Positions 61,426-64,000 of a DNA stretch of 64,000 bases are shown here, piece by piece (position 1 is the stretch's first letter; each line of letters opens with the position of its first letter). The stretch is from assembly GCF_043678055.1 (NCBI RefSeq), contig NZ_JBHEQA010000004.1, forward strand, positions 1 to 64,000, written 5' to 3'. The translations under genes were made by a program, and so were the position numbers. The notes under the pieces are model-generated. The model did no database searches. It saw only the letters and a program-made list of their open reading frames with translations, and was not told the origin of the DNA. The stretch comes from Spongiimicrobium salis. Lineage in GTDB: Bacteria; Bacteroidota; Bacteroidia; Flavobacteriales; Flavobacteriaceae.

Positions 61426-62019
61426 ATGAAAAAAATAAAACTTTTAGCACTTCCGGTACTTGTCCTATTATTTTTAAGCTCTTGTTCCTCTGTGCGTGTA
61501 TTGTCCGATTATGATAAAGAAGCCAATTTTGGCGAATATAAGACCTATGCGTACTACAAAACTGGGATAGACAAAGCTCAAATCTCCGATTTGGACAAGA
61601 AAAGGATTTTAAATGCTATAGATGCGGAAATGACTTCTAGGGGTTTTTCAAAATCCAATAAACCCGATGTTTTGATCAGTATTTTCACCAACGAAAGAGA
61701 ACAAGTGGATGTATACAACAATGCTGGATTCGGTTTTGGACCATTTGGCTTTGGTAGATTTGGTGGCTTTGGCAGATTCGGATATGGCGGATTTGGGTAT
61801 GGTGGCTTTGGATATGGATTTGGCAATAATGTAAGTGTACGTACGGAGGGTTCTTTGTTCATTGATTTGATCGATGCCAACAAAAAGGAATTGGTATGGC
61901 AAGGAAGAGGTGTAGGTACATTGAACAATACCGCTAATATTGAGAAAAAAGAAGCGCGTATTAAACAATTTGTATCACAGATTCTAAAGGCGTATCCCCC
62001 TACCGTAGCAGCAAATTAA
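61426..62019 (+). CDS. DUF4136-type lipoprotein with Gly/Phe/Tyr-rich insert
   Basis: This 197-residue lipoprotein (acceptor Cys 20, FLSSC) matches the DUF4136 layout: SVRVLSDYDKEANFGEYKTYAY at the start of the mature chain (YDxxANF), MTSRGFSKSNKPDVLISIFT in the middle, and SLFIDLIDANKKELVWQGRG near the end. Between residues about 100 and 134 it carries a low-complexity run made almost only of Gly, Phe, Tyr and Arg. DUF4136 proteins are outer-membrane or periplasmic lipoproteins of unknown role. A strong terminator follows. Confidence 0.88.
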   Translation: MKKIKLLALPVLVLLFLSSCSSVRVLSDYDKEANFGEYKTYAYYKTGIDKAQISDLDKKRILNAIDAEMTSRGFSKSNKPDVLISIFTNEREQVDVYNNAGFGFGPFGFGRFGGFGRFGYGGFGYGGFGYGFGNNVSVRTEGSLFIDLIDANKKELVWQGRGVGTLNNTANIEKKEARIKQFVSQILKAYPPTVAAN

Positions 62020-62037
62020 GAACTACACTTGAAATAA

Positions 62038-62076
62038 GACAAAAAAAGCGATTCTTTGAGAATCGCTTTTTTTGTC
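62038..62076. terminator. Bidirectional terminator between the DUF4136 and E1 genes
   Basis: A perfect inverted repeat (62038-62055 with 62059-62076, loop TTG) with A- and T-runs separates the convergent lipoprotein and E1 genes. Confidence 0.93.
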
Positions 62077-62153
62077 TTTGTATATTGTACTATAGGTTAC
62101 TTGACAATACTCGAACAGATAGGTATCTATCCCCTATCTCTAAAAAATCTTTC

Positions 62154-64000
62154 TTAATACGCCAATACTTCCAAGATTTTCTCTTTCACTTTTTCCGTAG
62201 ATGGAATCATAGTTTGTTCCAAGGTACTATTTAAAGGAATTGCTGGCATATTTTCACTTCCCAAGGTCATCACCGGACCATCCAAATATCGGAAGCATTC
62301 CTCCTGAATCTTTCCGGATAAGGCTCTTGCAAAACTATTATTGGAAGGTTCTTCCGTAACCACCAGACATTTTCCTGTTTTCTTCACCGAACTCATGACG
62401 GTGGCCTCATCCAAAGGATACAATGTGCGTAAATCGATCACTTCTACACGATCTCGCATTCCCTTGGTCGCGTTCATCGCCCAGTGCACGCCCATACCAT
62501 AACTCACAATAGTCAAGGTTTCTTCATCCTCTTGTTTCCATATCTCTTGGAGCACATTGGCTTTGCCAAAAGGTAATGCGTAATCTTCGGCAGGCTCTAC
62601 CGAAGTAGCTCCTTTGGTTCCAGGCACTTTACTCCAATACAAGCCTTTATGCTCTAAAATAACCACAGGATTAGGGTCATAATAGGCTGCTTTCATTAAG
62701 CCTTTTAAATCGGCTCCATTGCTGGGGTATGCAATCTTAATCCCCCGGATATTAGTAATGACACTCTCCACAGATGAAGAATGATAGGGACCTCCACTCC
62801 CATAGGCTCCAATGGGAACTCGCAGAATCATGGACACCGGCCATTTTCCATTGGTCAGATAGCAACTACGACTCACCTCGGTAAAAAGTTGATTGAGTCC
62901 CGGCCAGATATAATCGGCAAACTGGACTTCCACAATAGGCTTTAACCCAACAGCACTCATTCCAACGGTAGAACCTACAATAAATGCTTCTTGTATAGGG
63001 GTGTTAAAAACGCGGTCGTCTCCAAATTTCTGTGCCAAAGTTGCCGCCTCTCTAAAAACACCTCCCAATCTGCCCCCTACATCTTGTCCGTAGAGCAAAC
63101 ATTCCTTGTGTTTTTTCATCAATTCCTCAATAGCAAAAAGCGCGCAATCTACCATCACTACTTTTTCCGCTCCTTTAGGACTGCGCTCCCCTACCTCTTG
63201 GGTAATGGGCGTAGGTGCAAAATCATGGGTAAAAAGGTCTTCGGGACGGGGATCTTCAGCTTCCAAGGCACGTTCAAAATCAGAATGTACCTTGGTTACT
63301 GCTTCTTTTTCAATAGCATTGATTTCCCCATCGGAAAAACCGGCATCGGCCAGTTGCTGTTTTAATACGGGATAGGGATCTCGGCTGCGCGCCTCTTCCA
63401 AATCGTCCCGATACCATTCCATACGAACGCCTGAAGTATGGTGATTCAACAGCGGTACTTTTGCATGTACCAAAAACGGGCGACGTTCTTCCCGCATTGT
63501 TTTTATTACTTTTTCGAGTGCCTTATAGCTCTCCGTAAAATTGGCCCCATCAATGGAAATAGCCTCTAATCCATGAAATCCAGCTGCATACTCATAGGCA
63601 TTTTGTGCTCTGGTTTCCGCGGCATTGGCAGAAATATCCCAACCATTGTCCTGTACCAAATACAAAATGGGCAATTGTTTCAAAGCGGCCATTTGAAAAG
63701 CTTCCGCAATTTCTCCTTCGGTAACCGAAGCATCTCCCAAAGAACATACGGCAATAGGCTTTTCCGTTCCTTCTTTTCCATTCAATATCGTATTCGGAAG
63801 GTCTTGTAGTTCCAAATATTGCATTCCCATGGCCACTCCAGTTGCAGGGATAGCCTGCATTCCTGTTGCCGAGGATTGATGCGGAATCTTGGGTTTATCC
63901 GCATCCCGTAAACTAGGATGGGAATAATAGGTGCGTCCTCCGGAAAAAGGATCCTCCTTTTTAGCGAGGAGCTGTAACATAAGTTCATAGGGCTGTACTC
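62154..64000 (-). CDS. Branched-chain 2-oxoacid dehydrogenase E1, fused alpha and beta subunits (5' end missing)
   Basis: The frame stays open to the window edge (in-frame codons before Met at 63980 read VQPYEL), so the N-terminus lies beyond 64000; at least 615 residues are seen and the usual fusion is about 660-690. The alpha half has the thiamine diphosphate site (GDASVTEGEIAEAFQMAALK, then QDNGWDIS), and the beta half has LYGQDVGGRLGGVFREAATL, IQEAFIVGSTVGMSAVGLKP and GPYHSSSVESVI. It decarboxylates 2-oxo acids from Val, Leu and Ile in a complex with lipoyl-E2 and E3. The products feed energy metabolism and the iso-branched fatty acids typical of Bacteroidota. Alpha-beta fusion is common in this phylum. 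Confidence 0.93.
   Translation of the reverse strand, partial: VQPYELMLQLLAKKEDPFSGGRTYYSHPSLRDADKPKIPHQSSATGMQAIPATGVAMGMQYLELQDLPNTILNGKEGTEKPIAVCSLGDASVTEGEIAEAFQMAALKQLPILYLVQDNGWDISANAAETRAQNAYEYAAGFHGLEAISIDGANFTESYKALEKVIKTMREERRPFLVHAKVPLLNHHTSGVRMEWYRDDLEEARSRDPYPVLKQQLADAGFSDGEINAIEKEAVTKVHSDFERALEAEDPRPEDLFTHDFAPTPITQEVGERSPKGAEKVVMVDCALFAIEELMKKHKECLLYGQDVGGRLGGVFREAATLAQKFGDDRVFNTPIQEAFIVGSTVGMSAVGLKPIVEVQFADYIWPGLNQLFTEVSRSCYLTNGKWPVSMILRVPIGAYGSGGPYHSSSVESVITNIRGIKIAYPSNGADLKGLMKAAYYDPNPVVILEHKGLYWSKVPGTKGATSVEPAEDYALPFGKANVLQEIWKQEDEETLTIVSYGMGVHWAMNATKGMRDRVEVIDLRTLYPLDEATVMSSVKKTGKCLVVTEEPSNNSFARALSGKIQEECFRYLDGPVMTLGSENMPAIPLNSTLEQTMIPSTEKVKEKILEVLAY

Noticed and set aside
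1..64000. tRNA, rRNA, CRISPR, integrase, transposase and phage genes
   Set aside because: Looked for by characteristic motifs on both strands and by gene content; none found that could be supported.

Overview
The window is a stretch of chromosome from a member of Bacteroidota, almost certainly the family Flavobacteriaceae. Supporting signs are SusC/SusD proteins, two very large secreted proteins ending in type IX secretion (T9SS) C-terminal sorting domains, a fused branched-chain 2-oxoacid dehydrogenase E1, many short lipoproteins, AT-rich intergenic DNA, A-rich rather than Shine-Dalgarno leaders, and several promoters of the Bacteroidota type (TTG, about 20 bases, TAnnTTTG). I see no phage, insertion sequence, CRISPR array, tRNA or rRNA.

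Layout. 0-7.5 kb: a putative porin on the minus strand, then a T9SS-exported beta-propeller protein coupled to a small lipoprotein. 8.1-13.5 kb: a minus-strand susC-susD-lipoprotein operon with no associated enzymes. 13.7-16.8 kb: rnhB and a large lipoprotein. 17.0-21.8 kb: a lipoprotein, a secreted and membrane-anchored TPR-CHAT protease, and, convergent with it, a TPR membrane protein coupled to an ECF-type sigma factor. 21.9-35.8 kb: a tightly packed nine-gene plus-strand operon encoding only exported proteins. 36-40.4 kb: a secreted beta-rich protein, lipB, a lipoprotein, an unlisted 51-residue YqaE/Pmp3 protein and lysS. 40.4-45.6 kb: ECF sigma factor, FecR anti-sigma factor and an STN-domain TonB-dependent receptor. 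45.7-53.4 kb: a DASS/SLC13 transporter, a large zinc metalloprotease, three small envelope genes and a PhoD-type phosphatase. 53.7-57.5 kb: a T9SS-exported metalloprotease whose C-terminal half is paralogous to that of the 2.4-6.7 kb protein. 57.6-61.0 kb: a four-gene minus-strand operon (HExxH-containing small protein, ACC deaminase-like enzyme, glucosaminidase-LysM, hemL). 61.1-64 kb: a DUF5522-type small gene, a DUF4136-type lipoprotein and the start-truncated E1 gene.

The most interesting region is 17-36 kb. Nine consecutive genes, spaced 10-30 bases or overlapping, encode a small secreted protein, a ricin-type lectin protein, five members of one unrecognised 380-660-residue family (four of them in an A-B-A-B pattern that suggests duplication of a gene pair) and two further paralogues of each other. 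Divergently beside them lie a sigma factor and its TPR partner, then a CHAT protease with a periplasm-facing catalytic domain. I infer a sigma-controlled, envelope or extracellular multi-subunit assembly. Neither the function nor the regulatory link is proven by the sequence.

The rest is largely ordinary flavobacterial housekeeping and nutrient-uptake content. Several starts were revised inward (at 14326, 38304, 38731 and 40974), in three cases because a promoter element overlaps the longer reading frame. Two genes shorter than 60 codons (38415-38570 and 61155-61313) were found by reading the intergenic DNA.
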